Origin: Nonomuraea guangzhouensis
GTDB lineage: Bacteria; Actinomycetota; Actinomycetes; Streptosporangiales; Streptosporangiaceae
DNA: 64,000 bases
Assembly (NCBI RefSeq): GCF_019396345.1
Contig: NZ_JAHKRM010000030.1
Location: 111,795-175,794 of the forward strand
Reading direction: 5' to 3'
A model generated the notes under the pieces. It saw only the letters and a program-made list of their open reading frames with translations, did not search any database and was not told the origin of the DNA. Positions within the stretch are counted from its first letter, which is position 1, and the number at the start of each line of letters is the position of its first letter. Shown here one piece after another: positions 16,796 to 26,177 of this stretch. The position numbers and the translations under genes were made by a program.

Positions 16796-17824
16796 GTGCG
16801 CAATCCGCGGCAAAGCCGCCCGACCCGGGTGACGATCAGCGACGTCGGGGCGGCGGCGGGGGTGTCGGCCTCGACGGTCTCCCGCGTGCTCAACGGCACG
16901 ACCAAGGTCGACCCCTCACTGGCGGAGCGCGTCCACGACGCGGTCAGGCAGCTGGGCTACCGGCCCAACGCCGCGGCGCAGGGGCTGGCCCGCGGGGAGT
17001 GGGGCACCATCGGCGTGCTGGTCCCCGACCTGGCCAACCCCTACTTTCCCGAGGTGCTCAAGGCCGTCTCGGCCGTCGCCCGCGCCCACGGGCGCCGCGT
17101 CATGGTCATGGAGTCGGACGAGGACCCCTCGATCGAGCACGACCTGGTCGAGGATCTGATGCGTAGTTGCGACGGGGTGCTGCTCTGCTCCCCCCGCATG
17201 GATCGCGCCGACCTGGTCGTCCTGACCGCCCGGGACCATCCGCTCGTCCTGCTCGACCGGATCGTCCCCGGCCTCGCCGCGCCCGCGGTCTCCGCCGACT
17301 TCTTCGGCGGGATGATGCTGATCTGCGGCCACCTGGCGCAACTGGGCCACCGGCAGGTCGCCTACCTGAGCGGGCCCGAGGTGTCCTGGGCCAACTCCGA
17401 GCGGATCAGGGCGCTGGAGGCGGCCAAGGCGTTCGGCCTGTCCGTCACGATCCTGCCGTGCGGGTCCACCAGCCGCTGCGGGTACGCCGCCGCCGCCGAG
17501 GTGCCCGCCACCGGCGCCACCGCGCTCACCACGTACAACGACCTGGTGGCCCTGGGGGCGGTGACCCGGATGCGCGAGCTCGGGGTGCGGGTTCCCGAGG
17601 AGCTGTCGGTGGTCGGGTTCGACGACATCGCGCTCGACCATGTGGCGCACACGGGCCTGACCACGGTGTCGGCGCCGCGGGGACGGCTCGGCAGGCAGGC
17701 GGCCGAGATGCTGGAGACCCTCATGACCGAGGGGCACGACGGGGAGCCGGTGTACCTGCCGATGGAGCTGCACGTCCGCGACAGCACCGCACCGCCCCGC
17801 GTGACGCAGGAACTGGCCGGCTGA
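16796..17824 (+). CDS. LacI-family transcriptional repressor
   Basis: About 342 residues: N-terminal LacI HTH (VTISDVGAAAGVSASTVSRV, then LNG) with hinge (YRPNAAAQGLARG), then the periplasmic-binding-like effector domain (IGVLVPDLANPYFPEVLKAV). The start is a GTG with GGAGGAG upstream. It sits between the isomerase and the DUF2264 gene. Four palindromes with the GCGCTT core in the flanking promoters are its probable operators, so it should repress the transporter operon, the isomerase and the DUF2264 gene until a sugar or sugar acid binds. Confidence 0.95.
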   Translation: MRNPRQSRPTRVTISDVGAAAGVSASTVSRVLNGTTKVDPSLAERVHDAVRQLGYRPNAAAQGLARGEWGTIGVLVPDLANPYFPEVLKAVSAVARAHGRRVMVMESDEDPSIEHDLVEDLMRSCDGVLLCSPRMDRADLVVLTARDHPLVLLDRIVPGLAAPAVSADFFGGMMLICGHLAQLGHRQVAYLSGPEVSWANSERIRALEAAKAFGLSVTILPCGSTSRCGYAAAAEVPATGATALTTYNDLVALGAVTRMRELGVRVPEELSVVGFDDIALDHVAHTGLTTVSAPRGRLGRQAAEMLETLMTEGHDGEPVYLPMELHVRDSTAPPRVTQELAG

Positions 17825-17907
17825 CCGTACTGTCGCACCTTCCGCGGACCCATGGCCGGACGGCCGGGCTGTTGACAATCGAGGGCGGCGGCGGGAACCC
17901 TGTCTGT

Positions 17908-17919
17908 GAAAGCGCTTTC
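17908..17919. promoter_or_regulatory. LacI-family operator before the DUF2264 gene
   Basis: GAAAGCGCTTTC, a perfect 12-bp palindrome, 19 bases before the chosen start of the DUF2264 gene. Confidence 0.8.
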
Positions 17920-17938
17920 CCAGCAGAGGAGCTCGCCT

Positions 17939-19747
17939 GTGGACACCGACCACCGCGCAGGACAGCCTGGCAGCGACCGAGACGACCTGCGGCACCAGGT
18001 CCTGGACCTGGTAGCGCCGCTGATCTCCCGGTTCAGTCCGGGCCGGGGGCGACTGCGGCTGGGGGTCAGCACGGCGCACTACGACAAGGAGTCCGCCGAG
18101 CTGGAAGCGTTTGCACGCCCGCTGTGGGGGCTGGCGCCGCTGGCGGCCGGCGGCGGGGCGTTCGATCACTGGGAGCTCTGGCGCGACGGCCTCGCCGCCG
18201 GGACCGACCCTGAGCACCCCGACTACTGGGGCGCGGCCTTCGACCGGAGCCAGCGGCTGGTCGAGACCGCCGCACTCGGCCTGACGCTGGCCCTGGCCCC
18301 CGAGCAGATCTGGGACCCGCTGACCGGCCGGCAACGCGACACGGTGGCCGCCTGGCTGCGGCACTCGGTCACCGTGGAGCCGAACGAGAACAACTGGCTG
18401 TTCTTCCCGGTCATGGTGGGGCTCGGGCTCGACCGCGTCGGGGTCTCCCACGACCACGACGCCAACAGGGCCAGGCTGGATCGGCTGGAGGAGTTCGACC
18501 TGGGACGCGGGTGGTACACCGACGGGCCCAAGTGGCAGCGCGACTACTACATCCCGTTCGCCATGCACTACTACGGTCTCATCTACGCGGCGCTCGGCGA
18601 CGACCCTGCCCGGGCCGAGCGCTTCCGCGAGCGGGCCGCGGCGTTCGCCCAGGACTTCCAGCACTGGTTCACCAGCGAGGGGGTGGCCGTCCCGTTCGGC
18701 CGGAGCCTGACCTACCGCTTCGCGCAGTCGGCGTTCTGGGGCGCGCTGGCCTTCGCCGGCGTGGAGGCGCTGCCCTGGGAGGTGATCAAGGGGCACCTGC
18801 TGCGGAACCTGCGCTGGTGGGCCCGCCAGCCGATCCGCGATGCCTCCGGGCTGCTCACCATCGGTTATGGCTACCCCCAGCCGCACATGGCCGAGCAGTA
18901 CAACGCGCCCGGCTCACCGTACTGGGCCATGAAGGCGTTCCTGCCGCTCGCCCTGCCCGCGGAGCACCCGTTCTGGACCGCCAAGGAGGCCGACGCGCCC
19001 CCGCTGCCCGAGGTCAGCACCCAGCCGGAGGCGGGCGTGGCGCTGCTGCGCTGCGAGGAGGGGCGGCACGTGGTGCTGCTGAGCGCGGGGCAGCACGCCC
19101 CGTGGGCACGGCACGGCGCGGCCAAGTACGCCAAGTTCGCCTACTCCACGCGGTTCGGCTTCAGCGTGCCCGCCGGGACGCTGAAGCTGGAGCAGGGTGC
19201 CTTCGACAGCACGCTGGCGCTCAGCGAGGACGGCGAGCACTGGCGGCCGTGCGAGCAGCCGCACGACGTCTCCGCCTCCGACGGTGTGCTGTACTCGCGC
19301 TGGACTCCCTGGGACGACGTGGAGATCGAGACCTGGCTGGTGGCGCGGCCCCCGTGGCACGTGCGGGTGCACCGGATCAGGAACGGGCGGGCGCTGCGCA
19401 CGGCAGAGGGCGGCTTCGCGATCGACCGGGACCAGCCGCCCACCCGGGTGGACACCGGTCCTGGCCGGGTCAGGCTCGACTCGCCGAACGGCATGTGTGT
19501 GATCGAGGATCTGCACGGCCGGCGGGAGGGAGAGCTGGTCGTGGCCCTGCCCGGCACCAACGTGTTCGCCCCGCGTACCACGATCCCCACGTTGATGGGC
19601 GACCTGCCGCCCGGAGAGCACCTGCTGGTCTGCGCGGTCATCGGCCTGGAGGGCCGGGGCTCGGCGTCGGTGGGATCAGATGAGTGGCCGGAGCCTCCGG
19701 CGTGGGATTCCATCGAGTCCATGCTCAACCCGGCGCCCACACCATGA
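17939..19747 (+). CDS. DUF2264 protein, putative glycoside hydrolase
   Basis: About 602 residues. The N-terminal two thirds carry the alpha-helical DUF2264 pattern (FARPLWGLAPLAAGGGAFDH; NENNWLFFPVMVGLGL; GWYTDGPKWQRDYYIPFAMH), which resembles (alpha/alpha)6-barrel glycosidases; the C-terminal part is beta-rich. I recall DUF2264 proteins being linked to beta-glucuronidase family GH154, which would fit a uronic-acid pathway here, but I cannot confirm that. The GTG at 17939 follows GAGGAG; an upstream GTG lies inside the operator and is rejected. No signal peptide is visible, so it would act on imported glycosides. Probably controlled by the adjacent LacI protein. Confidence 0.85.
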   Translation: MDTDHRAGQPGSDRDDLRHQVLDLVAPLISRFSPGRGRLRLGVSTAHYDKESAELEAFARPLWGLAPLAAGGGAFDHWELWRDGLAAGTDPEHPDYWGAAFDRSQRLVETAALGLTLALAPEQIWDPLTGRQRDTVAAWLRHSVTVEPNENNWLFFPVMVGLGLDRVGVSHDHDANRARLDRLEEFDLGRGWYTDGPKWQRDYYIPFAMHYYGLIYAALGDDPARAERFRERAAAFAQDFQHWFTSEGVAVPFGRSLTYRFAQSAFWGALAFAGVEALPWEVIKGHLLRNLRWWARQPIRDASGLLTIGYGYPQPHMAEQYNAPGSPYWAMKAFLPLALPAEHPFWTAKEADAPPLPEVSTQPEAGVALLRCEEGRHVVLLSAGQHAPWARHGAAKYAKFAYSTRFGFSVPAGTLKLEQGAFDSTLALSEDGEHWRPCEQPHDVSASDGVLYSRWTPWDDVEIETWLVARPPWHVRVHRIRNGRALRTAEGGFAIDRDQPPTRVDTGPGRVRLDSPNGMCVIEDLHGRREGELVVALPGTNVFAPRTTIPTLMGDLPPGEHLLVCAVIGLEGRGSASVGSDEWPEPPAWDSIESMLNPAPTP

Positions 19748-19771
19748 AACCGCGAGGCACCCCTGCGGGCC

Positions 19772-22648
19772 TCAGCCGAGGCTTTCGAGCGCGGCGGCGG
19801 CACGGCCGCGCTCGTCCTCGTCGCCTGTCTCGGCGGCGATCGCCAGCGCCAGCCGGTGCCGCTGCGCCGCCTCGCCGTCACGGCCCATGGTGCGCAACGT
19901 CTCACCGATCGCGTTGAGGACACTCGCCTCACCGTACCTGTGCCCGGTCAACTGGAAGATCTCGAGCGCCTGCTCCAGGTGCGAGAGGGACTCGTCGAAT
20001 TTCGCCTGACGGCATAGGGCGGTGCCGAGATTGCTCAGCGCGGTCGCTTCCCCGTCACGGTGCTCGATCTCGCGGAACAGGCTCAGCGCCTCGCGCAGTT
20101 TCGCGACGGCGAGCGTGTCCTCGCCCAGCGAGCTGTAGATCTGGCCGAGGTTGGACAGGGCGATGGCCTGCCCGGCACGCTCGCCGAGCGCGGCGAAGAT
20201 GTCATGCGCGGCCAGGAAGTGCTGCGCCGCCTCGGTCTCCTCGCCGATCGACTCCTCGAGGTTGCCCAGGTTGGTCAGCGCCGCCGCCTGGCCGAAGGGG
20301 TCGTCGATCTCGCGGTAGAGCGCGATGGCCTCGCTGTGCCGGGCGGCCGAGGAGGCGAACTCGCCGAGGCGTTCCTCGATGATGCCCAGATTGGACAGCG
20401 CGCGGGCCTGGCCGTGGCGGTTGCCGATGCGCCGGCACAGTTCCAGCGCCTCGCTCAGTTCCTCGACGGCCGGAGCGTACCGGCCGAGCAGCCGCAGGAT
20501 GACGCCGGCGTTGGTCCGCAGATGCGCCTCGCCCTCCGTGTCCTCCATCTCCCGCGCGGCGTCGACGGCGCACTCGTAGATCGACAGGGCCTCGGTGCCG
20601 TGCCCCGCCTCCAGGTAGCGGTGTAGCGCGGCGGCAAGGGTGACCGCCCGCTCCGGCCGTCCCTGCCTGACCGCGAACTGGCAGATCGTGCCGAACGACG
20701 CCAGCTCGCTGTCCAACCACGACAGTGCCTCGCCCGGCGAGAGGGTGACGCCGCTGGGCTTGAGGGCGAGCCCGGCGTGCCGCCAGCTCCCGCTCCACCC
20801 GGGGTAGAGGGTGCCGCTCGCCTCGACGGCGGTCCCGCAGTAGTGCTCCAGCAGCCTGTCCATGGCCGCCTGCCGCTCGACCTCGCCGTCCATGGCAAGG
20901 CTCATCTCGGCGGCGTACGCACGCAGAAGGTCGTGAAACCCGTAGCGCCCCAAGGCATCGCATCGCAGCAGGTGCGCCGAGGTGAGCCGGTGCAGGAGCC
21001 GGGCCGCGCCGATCTCGTCGACGTCCGACAGCGCCGCCACGCAGGCCAGCGTCGAGTGCGGCGCCGGGTTCAGGCTCAGCAACCGGAACAGGCGCTGCGC
21101 CTCGGCGTCGAGCAGCCGGTACGAGCAGTCGAAGACGTGCCGGATCGCCGCCCCGCCACCCGGGTCGAGCAGATCCAGCGGTCCGGCCCGGTGCAGCCGC
21201 GTCACCACGCCGGACAGCGGCAGGTGCGCCTGCGCCCCGGCGTACTCGGCGGCCAGGCGCAGCGCCAGTGGCAGGCGGGCGCAGATGGTGGCGAGCGAGT
21301 CGACGCTGTCGGGATCGGTGCCCGCCCGCTCGCCCAGCAGCCGGCGCAGCAGGTGGACGGCGTCGGTGCGGGGCAGCAGATCCAGTTCGATGCGGTGCGC
21401 GCCGTGCAGGGCGACCAGGGTGGCCAGTCTGTCCCGGCTGGTGATCACCATGAGGGTGTCGTGCGTGCCGGGCAGCAGCGGCCGTACCTGCTCGGCCGAG
21501 GCCGCGTTGTCAAGCAGCACAAGCAGCCTGCGGCCGTCGGTCTCGGTGCGCCAGCGCGCGGCCCGTGACTGGGTGTCGGCAGGAATGTCCTGATCGGACA
21601 CGCCGACGGCGGCCAGCAGGCGGCCCAGCGCCTCGTGCGGGGGCAGCGCGTGTTCGGCGGCGTCGCCGCGCAGGTCGAGGTAGATGCACCCGTCGGGGAA
21701 CAGCTCGCGCTTGTGGTGACCCCAATGGACGGCGAGCGCCGTCTTGCCCACGCCCGCGGTGCCGCAGACGACCGCGATCCCCGGGGGGCGGCGGACGTTC
21801 GCGGCGTCAAGCAGGGCCAGCTCTTCGGCGCGTCCGGTGAAGTCCGGCACCGGCGCCGGGAGCTGCCGCGGAATCCTTGGCGCACCACGGCTTTCCTGCT
21901 CCTCGAGCAGCTGCCGGTGCGCCCGTTCGAGCTCCCCGCTCGGCTCCACGCCCAACTCCTCGGCCAGCACGAGCCGGGTGGCCTCGTACCGTTCGAAGGC
22001 GATCGTCCGCTGGCCCGTCGCCTGGTACGCGCGGATCAGCGTGGCCTGCACCGCCTCGTCGAGCGGAGTCGCCGCGCCCTGCACCGCCAGCGCGGCGATG
22101 ACCTCCGCGGCGTTGCCCGCCCGCAGCATCAGGTCCCAGTAGGACAGCTGCGCGCGGCGGCGCTCAGCCTTGAGGCCCCACACCTTGGGGTGGCCCTCGA
22201 GCGCCGGCACGTCGCACAGGGGATCGTCGCCCTCCCACAGCCGCAGCGCCTCGCGGAGGAGCGCGGCCGCTCGCGCCGGGGCGCCGTCGCTTCCGGCCTG
22301 CTGCGCGGCTGCCACCATTCGCCGGAAGCGCAGCAGATCGAGGGCATCCTCCGGCAGACGGAGCAGGTAGCCGTCGCCGACGGTGGAGAGCACGCCACCC
22401 TGGTCGCGTGGGCCGCGCCTCGGGTCGAGCAGGTGGCGCAGGTGTTTGGTGTAGGTGTGCAGCATGTTGACCGCGCTTGACGGCGGCCGTTCGCCCCACA
22501 GCGACTCGATCAGCTCCCGGCGGGTGGTCAGCCGCCCGACGTTGAGCGCCAGGACCCCCAGCATCAGGCGGCGGGCGGGCGGCCCGGCATCGACCTCGCG
22601 ATCATCGTGCCACACCCGCAGGCGGCCAAGCACCTGGATGACAAGCAC
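19772..22648 (-). CDS. AfsR/SARP-type regulator with NB-ARC and TPR domains
   Basis: About 958 residues: an OmpR-like DNA-binding domain (IQVLGRLRVW; ARRLMLGVLALNVGRLTTRR; ELIESLWGERPPSSAVNMLH), the BTAD domain to about residue 250, an NB-ARC ATPase with P-loop GTAGVGKTALA and Walker-B-like LLVLLDNA, and at least six C-terminal TPR repeats (RALSNLGIIEERLGEFA; AALTNLGNLEESIGEE; AIALSNLGQIYSSLGED). This is the AfsR architecture used for pathway-specific or global control of secondary metabolism. The start is uncertain: GTG at 22648 or 22654, with no ribosome-binding site. It is divergent from a small secreted-protein gene, its most obvious local target. Confidence 0.9.
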   Translation of the reverse strand: MLVIQVLGRLRVWHDDREVDAGPPARRLMLGVLALNVGRLTTRRELIESLWGERPPSSAVNMLHTYTKHLRHLLDPRRGPRDQGGVLSTVGDGYLLRLPEDALDLLRFRRMVAAAQQAGSDGAPARAAALLREALRLWEGDDPLCDVPALEGHPKVWGLKAERRRAQLSYWDLMLRAGNAAEVIAALAVQGAATPLDEAVQATLIRAYQATGQRTIAFERYEATRLVLAEELGVEPSGELERAHRQLLEEQESRGAPRIPRQLPAPVPDFTGRAEELALLDAANVRRPPGIAVVCGTAGVGKTALAVHWGHHKRELFPDGCIYLDLRGDAAEHALPPHEALGRLLAAVGVSDQDIPADTQSRAARWRTETDGRRLLVLLDNAASAEQVRPLLPGTHDTLMVITSRDRLATLVALHGAHRIELDLLPRTDAVHLLRRLLGERAGTDPDSVDSLATICARLPLALRLAAEYAGAQAHLPLSGVVTRLHRAGPLDLLDPGGGAAIRHVFDCSYRLLDAEAQRLFRLLSLNPAPHSTLACVAALSDVDEIGAARLLHRLTSAHLLRCDALGRYGFHDLLRAYAAEMSLAMDGEVERQAAMDRLLEHYCGTAVEASGTLYPGWSGSWRHAGLALKPSGVTLSPGEALSWLDSELASFGTICQFAVRQGRPERAVTLAAALHRYLEAGHGTEALSIYECAVDAAREMEDTEGEAHLRTNAGVILRLLGRYAPAVEELSEALELCRRIGNRHGQARALSNLGIIEERLGEFASSAARHSEAIALYREIDDPFGQAAALTNLGNLEESIGEETEAAQHFLAAHDIFAALGERAGQAIALSNLGQIYSSLGEDTLAVAKLREALSLFREIEHRDGEATALSNLGTALCRQAKFDESLSHLEQALEIFQLTGHRYGEASVLNAIGETLRTMGRDGEAAQRHRLALAIAAETGDEDERGRAAAALESLG

Positions 22649-22744
22649 CGCCACAGTGTAGTGGCGATGTGCAGTGAAGATCCAGAGCCTCTCCAGAGGC
22701 CGGCGATCTCCTTCGCCCAACGCTCTTCCACGAAAGGAGTACCC

Positions 22745-23011
22745 ATGGCCAGATGGAAAGCGGGGATCGCGAGCGTCGCTTCAGGGCTGTCAGCCCTGCT
22801 CGTCCCCGCCACTCCGGTGACGGCGGAACCGGACAAGCCCGCACCGGAACCCGCCGTCGCACAGGAGTGCGGCGCCGACCTCAAGCACCACGCGGCGGAG
22901 CTCGCCGCCGACATCTGCGGCGGGAACCCCACGCTGACCCGGACGGCCGCATGCGTGATCGAGGACGGCATCCTGCTCATCTTCGCCGCGGTGCGGTCGC
23001 CCCGGTGTTGA
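22745..23011 (+). CDS. Small secreted cysteine-containing protein, unknown
   Basis: About 88 residues. AAAGGAG lies 5 bases before the ATG. Residues 1-27 form a Sec signal peptide (basic start, hydrophobic core, ending near PVTAEP). The mature part of about 60 residues has four Cys (QECGADL, ADICGGN, AACVIED, SPRC), which could form two disulfides. No family recognised. It is divergent from the SARP-type regulator with about 96 bases between the starts, so it may be a regulated extracellular factor or an exported peptide precursor. Function unknown. Confidence 0.7.
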   Translation: MARWKAGIASVASGLSALLVPATPVTAEPDKPAPEPAVAQECGADLKHHAAELAADICGGNPTLTRTAACVIEDGILLIFAAVRSPRC

Positions 23012-23156
23012 GCATCTCCGCCGGAGTAACGTCGTGACTGGCCTCGGTGAGCGGTCCGGCCGTTATCCGGATAGGCAGCGAATCAGCCAGCTCGCGCAGG
23101 TCGGTGTGCAGGGCGGAACGCTTCCATTCCGTTCCATGCTCTGAAGAGAGCCGACG

Positions 23157-24326
23157 ATGAGATTCCTCTACGACGACGAGTCCTTCTCCTTCGAGGCGCT
23201 GCGCTCCGCGGGCTACGCCGCCTACGGTGGCGCCGACCTCGGCGAGGTCCTGGTCACCTGCCGGCAGATCCCGGAAGGGGACGAGGAGGCCTGGTCGGCC
23301 CAATGGGCTGCGACGGCAGCGCGCATCGAGCGCATCGGCCGGGACGCGCTGGCCGCCGGTCACCGGGTCAGCGCCCGGGAGGCGCTGCTGCGCGCGTCCA
23401 ACTACTACCGGACCGCCGACTTCTACCGCCGCGACAATCCCGCCGCCGACGCCGAGTCGGCGCGGCTGGCCAAGGCCTCCCAGCAGACGTTCGCCGACGC
23501 GGCCGCCCTGCTCGACACACCGGCCCGCGCCCTGCGCATCCCGTACGAGGACACCACGCTGCCTGGCTACCTGTTCCTCGCCGACGATTCGGGCACCCCG
23601 CGCCCGACCGTGCTCTTCCACGGCGGGTACGACTCCACGCTGGAGGAGGACTATCCGGCGCTGGCCGCGGGCGCGCTGCGGCGCGGCTACAACGTCATCG
23701 CGTTCGACGGCCCCGGCCAGGGCAGCACCGTTCGCGACCAGGGCCTGCACTTCCGGCCGGACTGGGAGGCCGTGGTCACCCCGGTCATCGACTTCGCGCT
23801 CACCCTGCCCGACGTGGACGCGGAGCGCCTCGTACTGATCGGCATGAGTCTCGGCGGTTACCTCGCCGCGAGAGCAGCCGCCTTCGAGCACCGCATCGCC
23901 GCGTGCGTGCTGTACGACGGCGTCTACGACTTCCACGCGGTCACCACCGCGACCGCCGACCGCGCCGCTTCGACGCCCGGCGGTCTGGAGGCGTTGATGG
24001 CGCAGAACACCAAGGTGCGGTGGATTGTGCGCAACGGCCGGTGGACCTTCGGCGTGTCCGACCTCAACGAGCTGGTCAAGGCGACCCAGGCGTACACGAT
24101 GGCGGGCATCGCCGACCGCATCACCTGCGCGACGCTCGTGCTGGAAGCCGAGAACGACCAGTTCTTCAAGGGGCAGCCGCAGCGTCTGCTCGACGAGCTG
24201 ACCTGCCAGAAAGAGCTGATCTTCTTCCGCGAAGACGAAGGCGCGGGCGAGCACTGCCATGAGGGTGCGCTCTCCCTGTTCCACCAGCGCACCTTCGACT
24301 GGCTCGACACCGTACTCGCTGGCTGA
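23157..24326 (+). CDS. Alpha/beta hydrolase of the FrsA/DUF1100 or pseudooxynicotine-hydrolase type
   Basis: About 389 residues. A helical N-terminal region (residues 1-125) precedes an alpha/beta-hydrolase domain with nucleophile Ser in GMSLGGY, an acid in EAENDQF and His in GAGEHCHEGA. The arrangement matches the two-domain hydrolases that include 2,6-dihydropseudooxynicotine hydrolase. It has GAAGAGAG upstream of the ATG. It is a single gene between the small secreted protein and the LysR-type locus. Substrate unknown. Confidence 0.85.
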   Translation: MRFLYDDESFSFEALRSAGYAAYGGADLGEVLVTCRQIPEGDEEAWSAQWAATAARIERIGRDALAAGHRVSAREALLRASNYYRTADFYRRDNPAADAESARLAKASQQTFADAAALLDTPARALRIPYEDTTLPGYLFLADDSGTPRPTVLFHGGYDSTLEEDYPALAAGALRRGYNVIAFDGPGQGSTVRDQGLHFRPDWEAVVTPVIDFALTLPDVDAERLVLIGMSLGGYLAARAAAFEHRIAACVLYDGVYDFHAVTTATADRAASTPGGLEALMAQNTKVRWIVRNGRWTFGVSDLNELVKATQAYTMAGIADRITCATLVLEAENDQFFKGQPQRLLDELTCQKELIFFREDEGAGEHCHEGALSLFHQRTFDWLDTVLAG

Positions 24327-24425
24327 CCCTCGTAGGGGGGCTATCGTCCCGCTGCCCGGCGGCCACCACCGCGGCTGGCAGCTTGCGGCCCTGCTCACCT
24401 CCAGCCAAACAAGCCCATCGACATA

Positions 24426-24454
24426 AGCGATCAAAATGATCGAAAATCATCGCT
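24426..24454. promoter_or_regulatory. Probable LysR-type operator, hydrolase/LLM operon
   Basis: AGCGAT, 17 bases, ATCGCT: an inverted repeat with the same arms and the same spacing as the one before the LysR gene at 26178. It lies just upstream of the hydrolase gene. Confidence 0.65.
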
Positions 24455-24490
24455 TTTCACGATGAAGTTGCCAGGCATAGCGTGCCGGAC

Positions 24491-25345
24491 ATGAACACCA
24501 GTCAATCCAACGGCGAGCAGCTCCTCGAGATCAACGGCGTCGAGCTGTGTGTCGAGACCTTCGGAGACCGCGCCACCCCGGCGATCACACTGGTGGCCGG
24601 GGCGTCTGCCTCAATGCTGTGGTGGGACGCCGAACTGTGCGAACGCATCGCCGCCCGTGGCCGGTTCGTGGTCCGGTACGACCATCGCGACACCGGCCGG
24701 TCGACCTGCTACCCGCCGGGACAGCCGGCGTACTCCTTCACCGACCTGACCCTGGACGTACTCGGTGTCCATGACGCCTTGGGCATCGAGCGCGCCCACG
24801 TGGTCTGTCAGTCGATGTTCGGCGGGAGCGGGCTCATCCTCGGTGTGGACCATCCCGATCGGGTCGCGTCGCTGACGTTCGTCTCGGCCTCGACCGGGGC
24901 CGACGACCTCCCGCCGCCCTCGAGCGGGCTGGCCATGCCAGCCGAGCCTGATTCCTCCGACGCGGCCGCGGTCGTCGAGTACGTGGTCGCCGGTGCGAGG
25001 GCGTTCGCCGGTGGCTCTCCGTACTTCGACGAGACCGCGATTCGAGCGTTGGCCGAACGTGACGTGGCGCGAGCCAAGAGCTATGCCTCGACTCTGGTCA
25101 ACCACTACGCCATCGAGCTCGATGGGCCTGCGCGAGGCGGCTTCGGCGACATCGCGGCGCCGACGCTCGTGGTCCACGGCGACCACGACCCCTTCCTGCC
25201 GCTGCCGCACGGACAGGCGCTACGCGACGCGATCCCCGATGCCGAGCTACTGGTCCTGGAGGGGGCCGGACATGACCTGCCGGGGCCGGTGTGGAACGAC
25301 TTCGTGTCGGGTCTGGTGCGGCACACGGAAGGGGGCCGCTCATGA
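24491..25345 (+). CDS. Alpha/beta hydrolase (esterase/haloperoxidase-like)
   Basis: About 284 residues with the classical fold: oxyanion region LVAGASASMLWWD, nucleophile Ser in VCQSMFGGSG, acid in VHGDHDPFLPL and His in EGAGHDLP. The nucleophile elbow has Cys-Gln before the Ser instead of the usual Gly-x. Start ATG 24491 or GTG 24482; neither has a ribosome-binding site. The stop overlaps the LLM gene by ATGA, so the two are coupled. An inverted repeat shared with the LysR promoter precedes it, which makes it a probable target of that regulator. Confidence 0.88.
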   Translation: MNTSQSNGEQLLEINGVELCVETFGDRATPAITLVAGASASMLWWDAELCERIAARGRFVVRYDHRDTGRSTCYPPGQPAYSFTDLTLDVLGVHDALGIERAHVVCQSMFGGSGLILGVDHPDRVASLTFVSASTGADDLPPPSSGLAMPAEPDSSDAAAVVEYVVAGARAFAGGSPYFDETAIRALAERDVARAKSYASTLVNHYAIELDGPARGGFGDIAAPTLVVHGDHDPFLPLPHGQALRDAIPDAELLVLEGAGHDLPGPVWNDFVSGLVRHTEGGRS

Positions 25346-26154
25346 ACCGGCTACGGTCGGCGCTCTGGCTGCCGCTCTTCGACGACCTCGCCGACCCACG
25401 GGCGGTGGCGCGCCTGGCCGCCGGCGCTGAGGAAGCCGGGTGGGACGGTTTCTTCGTGTGGGATCACCTGTCCTGGCGGGCGCCGGTCCAGCAGGTCGCC
25501 GACCCATGGATTGCGCTGGCGGCGATCGCGACCGCGACCGAGCGGCTGCGGCTCGGCCCGATGGTGTCGACGCTTGCCCGCCGGCGACCGGTCAAGGTCG
25601 CACGCGAGACCGCGACACTCGATCGGCTCAGCGACGGCCGCCTCACCCTCGGCGTCGGCCTGGGCAGCGACCGGTTCGGTGGCGAGCTGTCCAAGACCGG
25701 CGAGCAGCTCGACGACCGGCAGCGCGGGCGGATGCTCGACGAGTCCTTGACGATCCTGGCCACCGCCTGGTCCGGTGAGCCGGTGCGCCATCGCGGCGAG
25801 CACTACACCGTCGACGACATCACGTTCCTGCCGCGACCGGTTCAGCGGCCCGGGGTGCCGGTGTGGGCCGCCGGGTTCCCCGGCAACGTCAAGCCGATCC
25901 GCCGGGCCGCCCGGCTCGACGGCTTCTTCCCGATCAATCTGGAGCACCCGGACCAGCTCGCTGAGGTCGTCGGCACCCTCACCGAACTGCGAGATGGCGA
26001 AATGGCCGCCTACGACATCGCCATCAGCCTGCCGCTCGGCGTCGATCCCGAGCCGTACGCGAAGGCCGGTGCGACCTGGTGGCTGCCGGAGCTCGACCCG
26101 GGTGTACGGCTCGACACCGTGCGCGGCGTACTCCGCGATGGCCCAGCGGTGTGA
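25342..26154 (+). CDS. LLM-class flavin-dependent oxidoreductase
   Basis: About 270 residues, luciferase-like (beta/alpha)8 fold (GWDGFFVWDHLSW; LRLGPMVSTLARRRPVKVAR; LSDGRLTLGVGLGSD). It uses FMN or F420; the actinobacterial setting makes F420 possible. It overlaps the preceding hydrolase gene by four bases. The pair could oxidise and hydrolyse a small organic compound sensed by the LysR protein that follows. Confidence 0.92.
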   Translation: MNRLRSALWLPLFDDLADPRAVARLAAGAEEAGWDGFFVWDHLSWRAPVQQVADPWIALAAIATATERLRLGPMVSTLARRRPVKVARETATLDRLSDGRLTLGVGLGSDRFGGELSKTGEQLDDRQRGRMLDESLTILATAWSGEPVRHRGEHYTVDDITFLPRPVQRPGVPVWAAGFPGNVKPIRRAARLDGFFPINLEHPDQLAEVVGTLTELRDGEMAAYDIAISLPLGVDPEPYAKAGATWWLPELDPGVRLDTVRGVLRDGPAV

Positions 26155-26177
26155 GAATCGTACGGAACATCAAGAAA

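Noticed and set aside
16916..18886. 656-codon minus-strand frame over the LacI and DUF2264 genes
   Set aside because: Shadow of two well-supported plus-strand genes.
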